From Pseudomonas anuradhapurensis (GTDB taxonomy: Bacteria; Pseudomonadota; Gammaproteobacteria; Pseudomonadales; Pseudomonadaceae), in NCBI RefSeq assembly GCF_014269225.2, contig NZ_CP077097.1, positions 3,173,001 to 3,237,000 of the forward strand: a DNA stretch of 64,000 nucleotides, given 5' to 3'. Below are positions 26,339 to 33,709 of this stretch, piece after piece. The stretch's first letter is position 1. Each line of letters starts with the position of its first letter. A program made the position numbers and the translations under genes. The notes below the pieces were generated by a model, which saw only the letters and a program-made list of their open reading frames with translations, was not told the DNA's origin and did not search any database.

Positions 26339-26385
26339 GAATTGCCTTCAAGATCTCGAGCGAAGCACAGACTTGAAGGCAATTC
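26339..26385. terminator. Bidirectional terminator-like hairpin
   Basis: gaattgccttcaag (26339-26352) and cttgaaggcaattc (26372-26385) form a perfect 14-bp stem with a 19-base loop. It sits between the convergent DUF3077 and glutaminase genes. There is no T-run. Confidence 0.6.
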
Positions 26386-26423
26386 CTACGCCCTGCCACA
26401 TGGCTAGTCAGCAATGCTGCTGA

Positions 26424-27332
26424 TCAGAACACCGACCATCCGATCCGCGAACTCAACAGCTCAAGCGCCGCCATCCCGGCCAGAGAGTTGCCCGCAGCGT
26501 TCAGTTCAGGTGACCACACGCACACAGTGAATTGACCTGGCACGATCGCCACGATGCCACCGCCTACACCACTCTTGCCCGGCAGCCCCACACGGTAGGC
26601 GAAATTGCCCGCCTCGTCATACAGCCCGCTGGTGGCCATGATCGAGTTCACCTGCTGGGTCTGGCGCGGTGTGAGAATCTGCGAGCCGCTGTGCTTGCAG
26701 AAACCATCGTTAGCCAGGAAGCAGAACGCCCGGGCCAGGTCCAGGCAGTTCATTTGCAGCGCACAGTAGCTGAAATAGCTACGCAGTACCGTTTCGACTT
26801 CGTTATGGAAGTTGCCGAACGACTGCATCAGGTACGCCATGGCCGCGTTACGCGCGCGGAACTGGTACTCCGAATCAGCAACACGCGCATCGATCGTGAT
26901 ATGCGGGTTGCCCGACAGCCGCCGCACGAAATCGCGCATCGACAAGGTAGGTGCTGCAAAACGCGACTGGTTGATATCGCAGATCACCAACGCACCCGCA
27001 TTGATGAACGGATTGCGCGGGCGCCCGCGTTCGAACTCCAGCTGTACCAGCGAGTTGAACGGCTGGCCCGAGGGCTCATGGCCAAGCCGCTCCCAGATGG
27101 CCTCGCCCGAGTGGCCAATGGCCTGGACCAGGCTGAACACCTTGGAAATACTCTGCACCGAAAACGGCACCAGGGCGTCGCCTGCGCAGTGATAACTGCC
27201 ATCGTTGCCGTAGACGGCGATGCCCAACTGGTTCGCCGGCACGTCGGCCAGCGCAGGGATGTAGTCAGCCACTTTGCCCTTGCCGATCAAGGGACGTACT
27301 TCTTCGAGAATCTCGTTCAACAGCGTTTGCAT
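26424..27332 (-). CDS. glsA: Glutaminase
   Basis: 302 residues. It hydrolyses glutamine to glutamate and ammonia in the cytosol. The serine beta-lactamase-like active site is visible as Ser61-x-x-Lys64 in '[13 protein letters not shown]'; '[11 protein letters not shown]', '[12 protein letters not shown]' and '[12 protein letters not shown]' are further family signatures. The length matches E. coli YneH (GlsB). It stands alone, last core gene before the AT-rich island. Confidence 0.93.
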   Translation of the reverse strand: MQTLLNEILEEVRPLIGKGKVADYIPALADVPANQLGIAVYGNDGSYHCAGDALVPFSVQSISKVFSLVQAIGHSGEAIWERLGHEPSGQPFNSLVQLEFERGRPRNPFINAGALVICDINQSRFAAPTLSMRDFVRRLSGNPHITIDARVADSEYQFRARNAAMAYLMQSFGNFHNEVETVLRSYFSYCALQMNCLDLARAFCFLANDGFCKHSGSQILTPRQTQQVNSIMATSGLYDEAGNFAYRVGLPGKSGVGGGIVAIVPGQFTVCVWSPELNAAGNSLAGMAALELLSSRIGWSVF

Positions 27333-27726
27333 GGAGGGCCCTGTATCAATCCCCAGACGACGGCTTAGGGGTAGTGTTCTTGACGAAGGTTAAGCGGGAG
27401 AAATCACACATTCGACAAGAAATGGCCGAGACTACCATGCCGGGCAGCGGCCACGGGGCCAGCAGGATCAGCCAGCCCTGTGCCTCCAGGTGGCACTGGG
27501 CAAGTCTTCGGCGGATACAACGCAAACGGCTCGATGCGGGTCGCACCTAGCGGGCGGTTTTGTGGCGAACGTAAAGCGCACTCGCACCACCTGAAAGGTG
27601 CCGTGCCTGCAGCTCGAACGCATGTGGATGCCCCTTGGTCAAATCGTTTTGCTCGTGAAACTGTCGAAGTGCTACCGATTCGTCACGTCTGTAGCACAGT
27701 TCCTTGAACGCTCAAAGATAGCCAAG
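27333..27726. other. Intergenic boundary between core and AT-rich island
   Basis: Nearly 400 bp without a convincing gene; the small frames on both strands lack ribosome-binding sites and family features. The base composition falls from the core level to about the island level toward 27700. I looked for a copy of the 3' end of the tRNA-Pro at 32877 (an attachment repeat) and for integrase remnants and saw neither. Confidence 0.5.
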
Positions 27727-28722
27727 TCAAATATCGCCGATAGCAAGATCCAACTGAGACAGCGATACAACAGTGATTTCGTCACCAGCCATTGCATACC
27801 CTTGTAAATTATACTCAGCCGCCTGTGCGTAGCAAATTTGCATTTTAGGCAGTCTTACGCCAGCGAGCGCAGCACCGACAGTCGACATTTTTGTATTAAG
27901 CGGACATAGAATAACATTGTCACCATTGAGACCCGAAACGTACTGATATATTTGTTCGGAAGCCCGGTAGGGATCAACACATGAAAATTCAAAACTTGCG
28001 ATATCGTTGATCAATAAACCACGAGAATTTAGCAGAGTTTCAATTGACGCAGCATAACTCTTGTTTCTCTCGTAATGCGCCAAACAGACGGACTCATCCC
28101 TGGCACCGTGCGCAATTGTGAGCTTTGCCGGCTCATAGCGTGAGATCACTTCCGCAGCTCTCTCCGATTCAAAGCCTGCCATAATTACAAGGTGCAAACT
28201 TTTTGAAGGAAGTATCAGACCTGGAAAGCCGAGAATTGAACGAATATCGCTCACCCCCCTACTCAACCAAGCCATGTCACTATCAGTATTAAAACTATAC
28301 TTAGCCGCGCCCGTATAAATTAGACTAACCTTAGAAATAACACCCTCAATTACAAACAAACCAATTAATGCAACCAAGAGCTCATGGGAAAGAGAGGTAA
28401 TATCAACTAAAATTTCCGAGTATGACACTCGCTCATCACAAAGATAACCTTGCAGACTATCTATCACTTCAAGAACGCTGGCGGAATCAATCCCAATGAC
28501 TTTGGCACCCAATGACGATGCTTGAAGAAAACTTTCAACATACATCAACTGATTTATATCTTGTCGCTTAGGATTCAATAATGCTACGGCTCTTGACGAA
28601 ACCTCATTGCTAACATTCCTGAGCGCATGCAGGCCGCGCTCATCGAACCCAAGTCCGACCAAAAACAAAACATCTCTATTATCAAAGAAGCTCTGCAAAT
28701 TTGAGACAGATACATTTCGCAT
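27727..28722 (-). CDS. Unknown protein with two copies of a Rossmann-like lobe (island gene 4)
   Basis: 331 residues, no signal peptide. An internal duplication is visible. Lobe 1 (about 18-150) has 'LFLVGLGFDERG' (19-30), 'ILVDITSL' (104-111) and 'LIYTGAAKYS' (134-143). Lobe 2 (about 176-310) has 'LVIMAGFESERA' (178-189), 'VILCPLNTKM' (270-279) and 'ICYAQAAEYN' (296-305). Each starts with a beta-strand and Gly-Phe-(Asp/Glu)-x-x-Arg. This could be a ligand-sensing or nucleotide-binding fold; I do not recognise a named family. Last gene of the island operon, 9 bp after the ATPase. AT-rich with unusual codon use for this genome. Confidence 0.85.
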   Translation of the reverse strand: MRNVSVSNLQSFFDNRDVLFLVGLGFDERGLHALRNVSNEVSSRAVALLNPKRQDINQLMYVESFLQASSLGAKVIGIDSASVLEVIDSLQGYLCDERVSYSEILVDITSLSHELLVALIGLFVIEGVISKVSLIYTGAAKYSFNTDSDMAWLSRGVSDIRSILGFPGLILPSKSLHLVIMAGFESERAAEVISRYEPAKLTIAHGARDESVCLAHYERNKSYAASIETLLNSRGLLINDIASFEFSCVDPYRASEQIYQYVSGLNGDNVILCPLNTKMSTVGAALAGVRLPKMQICYAQAAEYNLQGYAMAGDEITVVSLSQLDLAIGDI

Positions 28723-28731
28723 ATCAAAACC

Positions 28732-30528
28732 TCAAAGAAGACTCAATTGGGGAGAATCATCAGCAAAGCCACTTGCGCCCTTCTTTTTTAATCGACTAAC
28801 AAAAGCATTTGGCCTTTCAGATATCTCCAGTAAAAAGTTATTTGTTAGGGATAAGTATCCAGAGAAACCTACAGGGTCAAGCTTATATGCTGGCGCCAAT
28901 CTCCGAGACAACACATAAAGTTTGGTGCGTCCCATGCCAGATTTATTGCCGACCGTATCCTGATAAAGGTAGCCAAACCGCATAGCAAGACCCAAAAGAG
29001 ACTCAATTTCCGCTGAAGGTGCATCCGAAATGACGAAAGAGAACATCCTTCTTTGAGAGGCGTTCTCATCTAATAAATGCGCTTGGAAAAGGGAGCCCAA
29101 CCCCTGTATAAGGTTACGAAGCTTATCAATACCTCGCAACTCGTCCGAGTCCTCCACATCTCCTTTTAGCTCATCAAATTTCTCGATAAGTAGATTATCG
29201 CATTGTTTGCGAATTTCATCGTCTTGAATAGTAGTGGATATAGACGTGACTGCAGCCCCGCCGTTGGCTTTCAGCTGATCTGCAAACATCCTGGCAGCGG
29301 GCTCCAGGAAAAACCTAATAATTCCCGATGAAATATGTACCAACTGATCAAATCCAGCGTATTTATACCTAGCGCCTTGCTTTGACTTACCAGACAATCT
29401 TCGAATATATTCCGGCCTAGCAAACCGATAGGCATCGTCTGAAGCCCGATAACCTCCTGCCTTCGAAGCTTCCCATTTAGTCTTTAGCTCTTCTGCAATC
29501 TTTCGGATACCGTCCTCTTGTTTTTGATCAACAGGAAAAAAACTCCTAGGCTCAATATCATGAATTCCGATTCTAGAAAGTCTTTTTTTAACAATCTCCT
29601 CAACGAGTTTCGGATAATTTTCTTTCAACGAACCTGTATATACAGAAGTGAAATTTATTTCAGAATAATCGTGAGGAGACTCGATTTTAATACCAGAAGT
29701 AGTACTAAAAGTCTTATAATTCATTTGAGTTGAAATTTTCAGAGAGACTTTGTCGGTACTACGATAAGAGACCCAAGTATTTAACACCTTGGTTTGCTGC
29801 AATGATAAGTTATCTGAATCATCAAGCAACAAAAAGACGGGACAATTAGGAATCAGCTCACACTTTCGTAAACCATCTAAGACCGGAAGCAAAACATCTT
29901 GAAAACCAAGAAGAGGACCATTATATGGGATATAATCACGAGAGAACGCGCGACGCTTTATATATCTAACAATTTCAGCCTGAAGCGAATCTATAATATC
30001 AACAAAGCTTACCACATTGAGGTGAGAGTGATCGCAGTTAACTGGCTCATCCCAGCCAACATAGCTCAATCGCTTAGCAAAGACGCTTCTATAGAATTCA
30101 GATATATTTTCACATTTGCCAGCCCACAATTCTGAACAGTGACTTTTGATTGAGAAAAAAAGAGCTCCAAGAATCTTAGTCGTCAGTACGTGCTCTGAGA
30201 GAATATAACCGCTTGGCTCATTCTCAATACGTACATATTCAGCGGCATTGATCTCAGTAGTTTTAATGGAAAGATATGCGCCATAATACGGCAACTCGGC
30301 TAACGAGCAAGATCGAGTTATCCTCTGTGCATCTGGCGTCATCATTTTAAGCATCATGCTTTTGCCACTACCACGATGCCCATGAAGAAATTGATGCCCA
30401 CTCAGCTGCAAGTTGCCGTACTCTGGATACGGAACAAAGAGGTCGACCACCTCTTGTGGCGTTAAATTTTCTGGCGTCTTTACAGAAAAGGGGTTTACTG
30501 CTAGTTCGGAAAAGCTCACTACATCCAT
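28732..30528 (-). CDS. ORC/Cdc6-like P-loop ATPase (island gene 3)
   Basis: 598 residues. 'NPFSVKTPENLTPQEVVDLF' leads into the Walker A 'GHRGSGKS' (50-57); the Walker B is 'PVFLLLDDSDNL' (230-241). 'SLKISTQMNYKT' fits a sensor-1 position. The arrangement is that of the bacterial ORC/Cdc6-type AAA/STAND-like ATPases seen in defence loci. The C-terminal half has no recognised domain, but 'FSFVISDAPSAEIESLLGLA' onward resembles a small winged-helix-like module. It starts 10 bp after the HD gene. Likely role (inference): energy-dependent sensing or switching of the system. Confidence 0.85.
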   Translation of the reverse strand: MDVVSFSELAVNPFSVKTPENLTPQEVVDLFVPYPEYGNLQLSGHQFLHGHRGSGKSMMLKMMTPDAQRITRSCSLAELPYYGAYLSIKTTEINAAEYVRIENEPSGYILSEHVLTTKILGALFFSIKSHCSELWAGKCENISEFYRSVFAKRLSYVGWDEPVNCDHSHLNVVSFVDIIDSLQAEIVRYIKRRAFSRDYIPYNGPLLGFQDVLLPVLDGLRKCELIPNCPVFLLLDDSDNLSLQQTKVLNTWVSYRSTDKVSLKISTQMNYKTFSTTSGIKIESPHDYSEINFTSVYTGSLKENYPKLVEEIVKKRLSRIGIHDIEPRSFFPVDQKQEDGIRKIAEELKTKWEASKAGGYRASDDAYRFARPEYIRRLSGKSKQGARYKYAGFDQLVHISSGIIRFFLEPAARMFADQLKANGGAAVTSISTTIQDDEIRKQCDNLLIEKFDELKGDVEDSDELRGIDKLRNLIQGLGSLFQAHLLDENASQRRMFSFVISDAPSAEIESLLGLAMRFGYLYQDTVGNKSGMGRTKLYVLSRRLAPAYKLDPVGFSGYLSLTNNFLLEISERPNAFVSRLKKKGASGFADDSPQLSLL

Positions 30529-30538
30529 TTAAGAACCT

Positions 30539-31615
30539 CTACGCTTTAGCCAGCAACTTGGCCGCCCAACTTTCTCCGCAATATTCACGAAGCCCCATCG
30601 AGTTCTTCAGCTGTCCATCCAGCTCTTCAGGATATCCTACATCCGTCAACTCGGGCACTGGAACTTCCTCTATAAGTTCGTGCTCATCATCAACCAACCT
30701 TATTGTCGCGCGGATTGACTCTACAGCGTATACGCCTCGTGAGTACATGTTGCAATATTTCCGCTCGCGATTCATCTTATCTAGACGATCAAATATCTCA
30801 TCTATAAGATAGGCTTCCTCAAGCACTTCACCCATTTCATCGACACGTAGCGACTTACCCCACCGCCTAGTTATATCATCAACTTTAAGCTCGAAGTTCA
30901 AGTACAAACGGCGCTCATTAAAATCATATAACGAAGAACTGATTACAGCCGCATATCTGTGGTAAATTTCACTATACCTTGGAAGCTTCCCATGCCTGAG
31001 TGAATAATTGGCGGCCCTATTACGACTCTCGCAGACTTCATCTGCGAACCTTAAAATCGAAGCTAAAAGACGAGGCCTAATATATACGCTACCGACACGC
31101 TCACTAGTTTGCAACAGACCTATTGTATCCTTACTTCCATTAATCCTGCCGCCGTGAGCCTCAGCAATTTTAGATATTATTTTTAGCTCAGATCTGTCAC
31201 CGCCCAAAAGAGATTCATAAGTGCACAAGAATTTGAAACATTTTTTTTCATGCTGCTCGCGGCCTTCTAGATTCCCGACATCATGAATTCGAATAGCCAC
31301 TAGTAAAATATATAACTCGTAAGGAGTTAACACACCCCAGGCACCAATATCCGCGTCGCTCGCGCCTAAGAGATCACCAGCATACCTAACAACTTCATCA
31401 AAATGCTCTGCGTTATGAGCAGTATAGAATCCGGGCATCTCAGAATTGGCAGATAGTCCTGCATCTACCATTGGATAGATATCACAACGCAGCGCGTTGA
31501 CAAAGCTTGAATACTGAAGATAGTAATCGTTTGGCATCCGCGGGAATTTTGACCTATCCCGAGCCGACTCTTTGAAGATCCGTTCCAAAACTTGAGAATT
31601 CGGAATATCACTCAT
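30539..31615 (-). CDS. HD phosphohydrolase (island gene 2)
   Basis: 358 residues from 'MSDIPNSQVLERIF'; a TTG two codons earlier would overlap the methyltransferase stop, so the ATG at 31615 is preferred. HD ligands: His67 and His71 in 'YTAHNAEHFDEVV', His111-Asp112 in 'AIRIHDVGNLEG', His154 in 'IAEAHGG' and Asp192 in 'ILRFADEVCESRN'. All metal ligands are intact. The N-terminal pattern resembles the HD domains described from biological-conflict operons. It could be a nuclease or a nucleotide phosphohydrolase effector. It begins 2 bp after the methyltransferase gene. Confidence 0.87.
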   Translation of the reverse strand: MSDIPNSQVLERIFKESARDRSKFPRMPNDYYLQYSSFVNALRCDIYPMVDAGLSANSEMPGFYTAHNAEHFDEVVRYAGDLLGASDADIGAWGVLTPYELYILLVAIRIHDVGNLEGREQHEKKCFKFLCTYESLLGGDRSELKIISKIAEAHGGRINGSKDTIGLLQTSERVGSVYIRPRLLASILRFADEVCESRNRAANYSLRHGKLPRYSEIYHRYAAVISSSLYDFNERRLYLNFELKVDDITRRWGKSLRVDEMGEVLEEAYLIDEIFDRLDKMNRERKYCNMYSRGVYAVESIRATIRLVDDEHELIEEVPVPELTDVGYPEELDGQLKNSMGLREYCGESWAAKLLAKA

Positions 31616-31617
31616 TG

Positions 31618-32673
31618 TCAAGCGTCCATTATTTCATCAAACAAGGCTTTCGCCAGTAGCGGTGGAACGGCATTCCCTACCTGCTGCTGCTGGAAGCCAA
31701 TTGATCCATAGAATCGAAAGGAGTCGGGAAAAGACTGCAGACGAGCGGCCTCTCGTACCGACAGTCCTCGATCTGCCCAAGGATGAATTAACATATTTTT
31801 CCTGAAGTTACCGATTACTACGGAGGGCTCATCCTCTTTGAGTCTGCGATATATACCAGTATGACACCTGGAAACGTCGGAATAATTCCCCATCAGCTCA
31901 TGCGGAATATTAGCCCAATTTCCACCTTGAGGAATGTGTGAGTAGCGACGGAGAATATGATCAGCGTTTTTAGTAACCAAGTTGTTCCAGCAACGCTTTT
32001 TTCTGCCCCTTATTCTTTTGGCGTATGGCGAACAGGCTCCGGCTTTGTAGGAGCTAAGATCCCGCATATCTCCATTATCAAGCTCGGGCAAGTCGTGAAT
32101 CGCTTCTTTAACTGTTACGTGTTTTTTAACAGTTGGTCGCGGCGATGCTATCCGTTTCCCTTGTAATGATCCAACGATGAACAATCGATTACGACGTTGA
32201 GGCACCCCGAAGTCAGCCGAATTCAATATGAAATGGCTCGTTGTGTACCCCCTTAATTCGAAGCCTTCTAATACCTGCTCTAGAAAATAGCCGTTTTCTG
32301 TCTCAATCAAGCCTTTGACGTTTTCGAAAACAATCCACCTTGGAGAAATCTCTTCTACCAAACGGATGTACTCTTCGAAAAGCCAGTTATTAGGATTAGT
32401 CGAATTTCTATTTTTTTGATTCGAAGTTGAGAAGCCTTGGCACGGAGGACCACCAAATAATATTGTGTCTTCTCTTCCTTGCAGCAACGGCATGTGGTCA
32501 GAGGCACGTATATTTTTTACGTTTTCCTCAAGCAGTATCACACCGGGATGATTGCTTCGGAAAGTTAATGCCGCATAGGGGTCGACCTCTACTGCGTACT
32601 GCACTTGCACGCCGCTCATTTCAGCCCCAACGGACATCCCGCCCGCACCACAAAAAAGATCAATTCCTAGCAC
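31618..32673 (-). CDS. DNA (cytosine-5) methyltransferase (island gene 1)
   Basis: 351 residues. Motif I 'DLFCGAGGMS' (5-14), motif IV 'GGPPCQGFS' (74-82, nucleophile Cys78), motif VI 'ENVKG' (117-121), motif VIII 'QRRNR' (159-163) and motif X 'QVGNAVPP' (331-338) are all intact, so the enzyme should be active. The start is GTG at 32673; the nearby ATG at 32688 runs into a stop. No partner endonuclease of a known type is nearby. The target recognition region (about 200-300) cannot be matched to a site by eye. First gene of the operon. Confidence 0.93.
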   Translation of the reverse strand: MLGIDLFCGAGGMSVGAEMSGVQVQYAVEVDPYAALTFRSNHPGVILLEENVKNIRASDHMPLLQGREDTILFGGPPCQGFSTSNQKNRNSTNPNNWLFEEYIRLVEEISPRWIVFENVKGLIETENGYFLEQVLEGFELRGYTTSHFILNSADFGVPQRRNRLFIVGSLQGKRIASPRPTVKKHVTVKEAIHDLPELDNGDMRDLSSYKAGACSPYAKRIRGRKKRCWNNLVTKNADHILRRYSHIPQGGNWANIPHELMGNYSDVSRCHTGIYRRLKEDEPSVVIGNFRKNMLIHPWADRGLSVREAARLQSFPDSFRFYGSIGFQQQQVGNAVPPLLAKALFDEIMDA

Positions 32674-32738
32674 TTAAGCACACTTCATGCGTGATCCAAG
32701 ATATACCCTTAAAGGGCAACGTTTGGGCTAGCGGCGCC

Positions 32739-32767
32739 CGCATAGTGGCAAAATACCACATTTTCAA
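32739..32767 (-). promoter_or_regulatory. Promoter of the island operon with a dyad in its spacer
   Basis: On the minus strand TTGAAA (32762-32767) is separated by 17 bp from TATGCG (32739-32744), the start lying 66 bp downstream. The spacer holds GTGG-N7-CCAC (32745-32759), an operator-like dyad placed where a bound repressor would block the polymerase. No regulator gene is seen in the operon. Confidence 0.45.
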
Positions 32768-32827
32768 CCGCGTTTTATGTGATATCGACGAAAAGTCGCT
32801 TCTGAATGAAAATAAAAATTCATACGT

Positions 32828-32871
32828 GAAACGAAAAGGCCCAGTCGTCACCGACTGGGCCTTTTCGTTTC
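32828..32871 (-). terminator. Strong terminator of the tRNA-Pro transcript
   Basis: A perfect 20-bp stem (32828-32847 with 32852-32871) closes on a tcac loop. The lower arm gives A-rich/T-rich flanks in both directions. It lies 6 bp past the encoded CCA of the tRNA, and separates the tRNA from the island promoter. Confidence 0.92.
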
Positions 32872-32876
32872 AATAA

Positions 32877-32953
32877 TGGTCGGGACGGAGTGATTCGAAC
32901 ACTCGACCCCTTGCACCCCATGCAAGTGCGCTACCGGGCTGCGCTACGCCCCG
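32877..32953 (-). tRNA. tRNA-Pro (GGG)
   Basis: 77 nt including an encoded CCA. The acceptor arms pair CGGGGCG-type 5' end with the CGTCCCG 3' end. The anticodon stem CTTGC/GCAAG holds the loop ATGGGGT, anticodon GGG, and the T-arm contains GTTCGAATC. It is the last gene of the conserved ihfA-merR side, and the AT-rich island lies directly behind its 3' end. Confidence 0.95.
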
Positions 32954-33065
32954 ACTGGGCTTTGAAGCATGTTCTCAATGCTACCGAGAACGTTGAAGAA
33001 TGTACCCTAACCTCCTGATAAATGAAAGCTTTTTCTCAAAAAATTTTCACTCATCACCAACCAGG

Positions 33066-33422
33066 TCACTTCTTCAACACCACCAGCACATCCTCCAACT
33101 CGACAATCATCTGCCGAATCAGCTGCTTGTACTGGCTCGACTCATCCTTGGCCTCCTCACTGGAGAGCCTCAACCGCGCCCCACCAATGGTAAAGCCCTG
33201 GTCATAAAGCAGCGCACGAATCTGGCGAATCATCAGCACGTCCTGGCGCTGATAATACCGCCGGTTCCCCCGCCGCTTCACGGGATTGAGCTGGTCGAAC
33301 TCCTGCTCCCAATACCGCAGCACGTGCGGTTTTACCGCACAAAGCTCACTCACCTCACCGATGGTGAAGTACCTTTTGCCCGGTATAGGGGGCAGTTCGT
33401 CGTTATGGCTTGGTTCCAGCAT
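33066..33422 (-). CDS. MerR family transcriptional regulator
   Basis: 118 residues starting at '[20 protein letters not shown]'. MerR HTH: '[25 protein letters not shown]', then the wing '[13 protein letters not shown]'. The C-terminal helix ('[15 protein letters not shown]') would dimerise; it has no metal-binding cysteines. This gene always follows ihfA in pseudomonads, and here its start lies inside ihfA (20-bp overlap), so the two are translationally coupled. Target unknown. Confidence 0.9.
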
Positions 33423-33705
33423 AGGCCTCAACCCGGGCCTTCAACTTCTGCCCTGGACGAAAGGTGACGACGCGCCGTGCGGTGATCGGGATTTCTTCCC
33501 CAGTCTTGGGGTTGCGGCCCGGCCGCTGGCGTTTGTCGCGAAGGTCGAAGTTGCCGAAACCGGACAGCTTGACCTGCTCGTTCTCTTCAAGTGCGTGCCG
33601 AATTTCTTCGAAAAACAGCTCGACCAGCTCCTTGGCCTCACGCTTGTTAAGCCCTAGCTCCTCGTACAGCCTTTCGGCCATCTCAGCTTTCGTCAGAGCA
33701 CCCAT
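33403..33705 (-). CDS. ihfA: Integration host factor alpha subunit
   Basis: 100 residues. HU/IHF family: '[20 protein letters not shown]' and the DNA-intercalating beta arm region '[20 protein letters not shown]' with the key Pro in 'GRNPKTG'. With IhfB it bends DNA at specific sites. Directly downstream of pheT (4-bp gap), as in E. coli pheST-ihfA. Confidence 0.97.
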
Positions 33706-33709
33706 GCCG

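Noticed and set aside
27346..27807. Short frames at the island boundary
   Set aside because: No start signals, no domains, and inconsistent composition.
31616..31621. TTG start for the island HD gene
   Set aside because: An ATG two codons downstream avoids overlap with the methyltransferase stop and is more likely.
27333..32876. Attachment-site direct repeats around the island
   Set aside because: No copy of the tRNA-Pro 3' end was seen at the far side, and there is no integrase or transposase.
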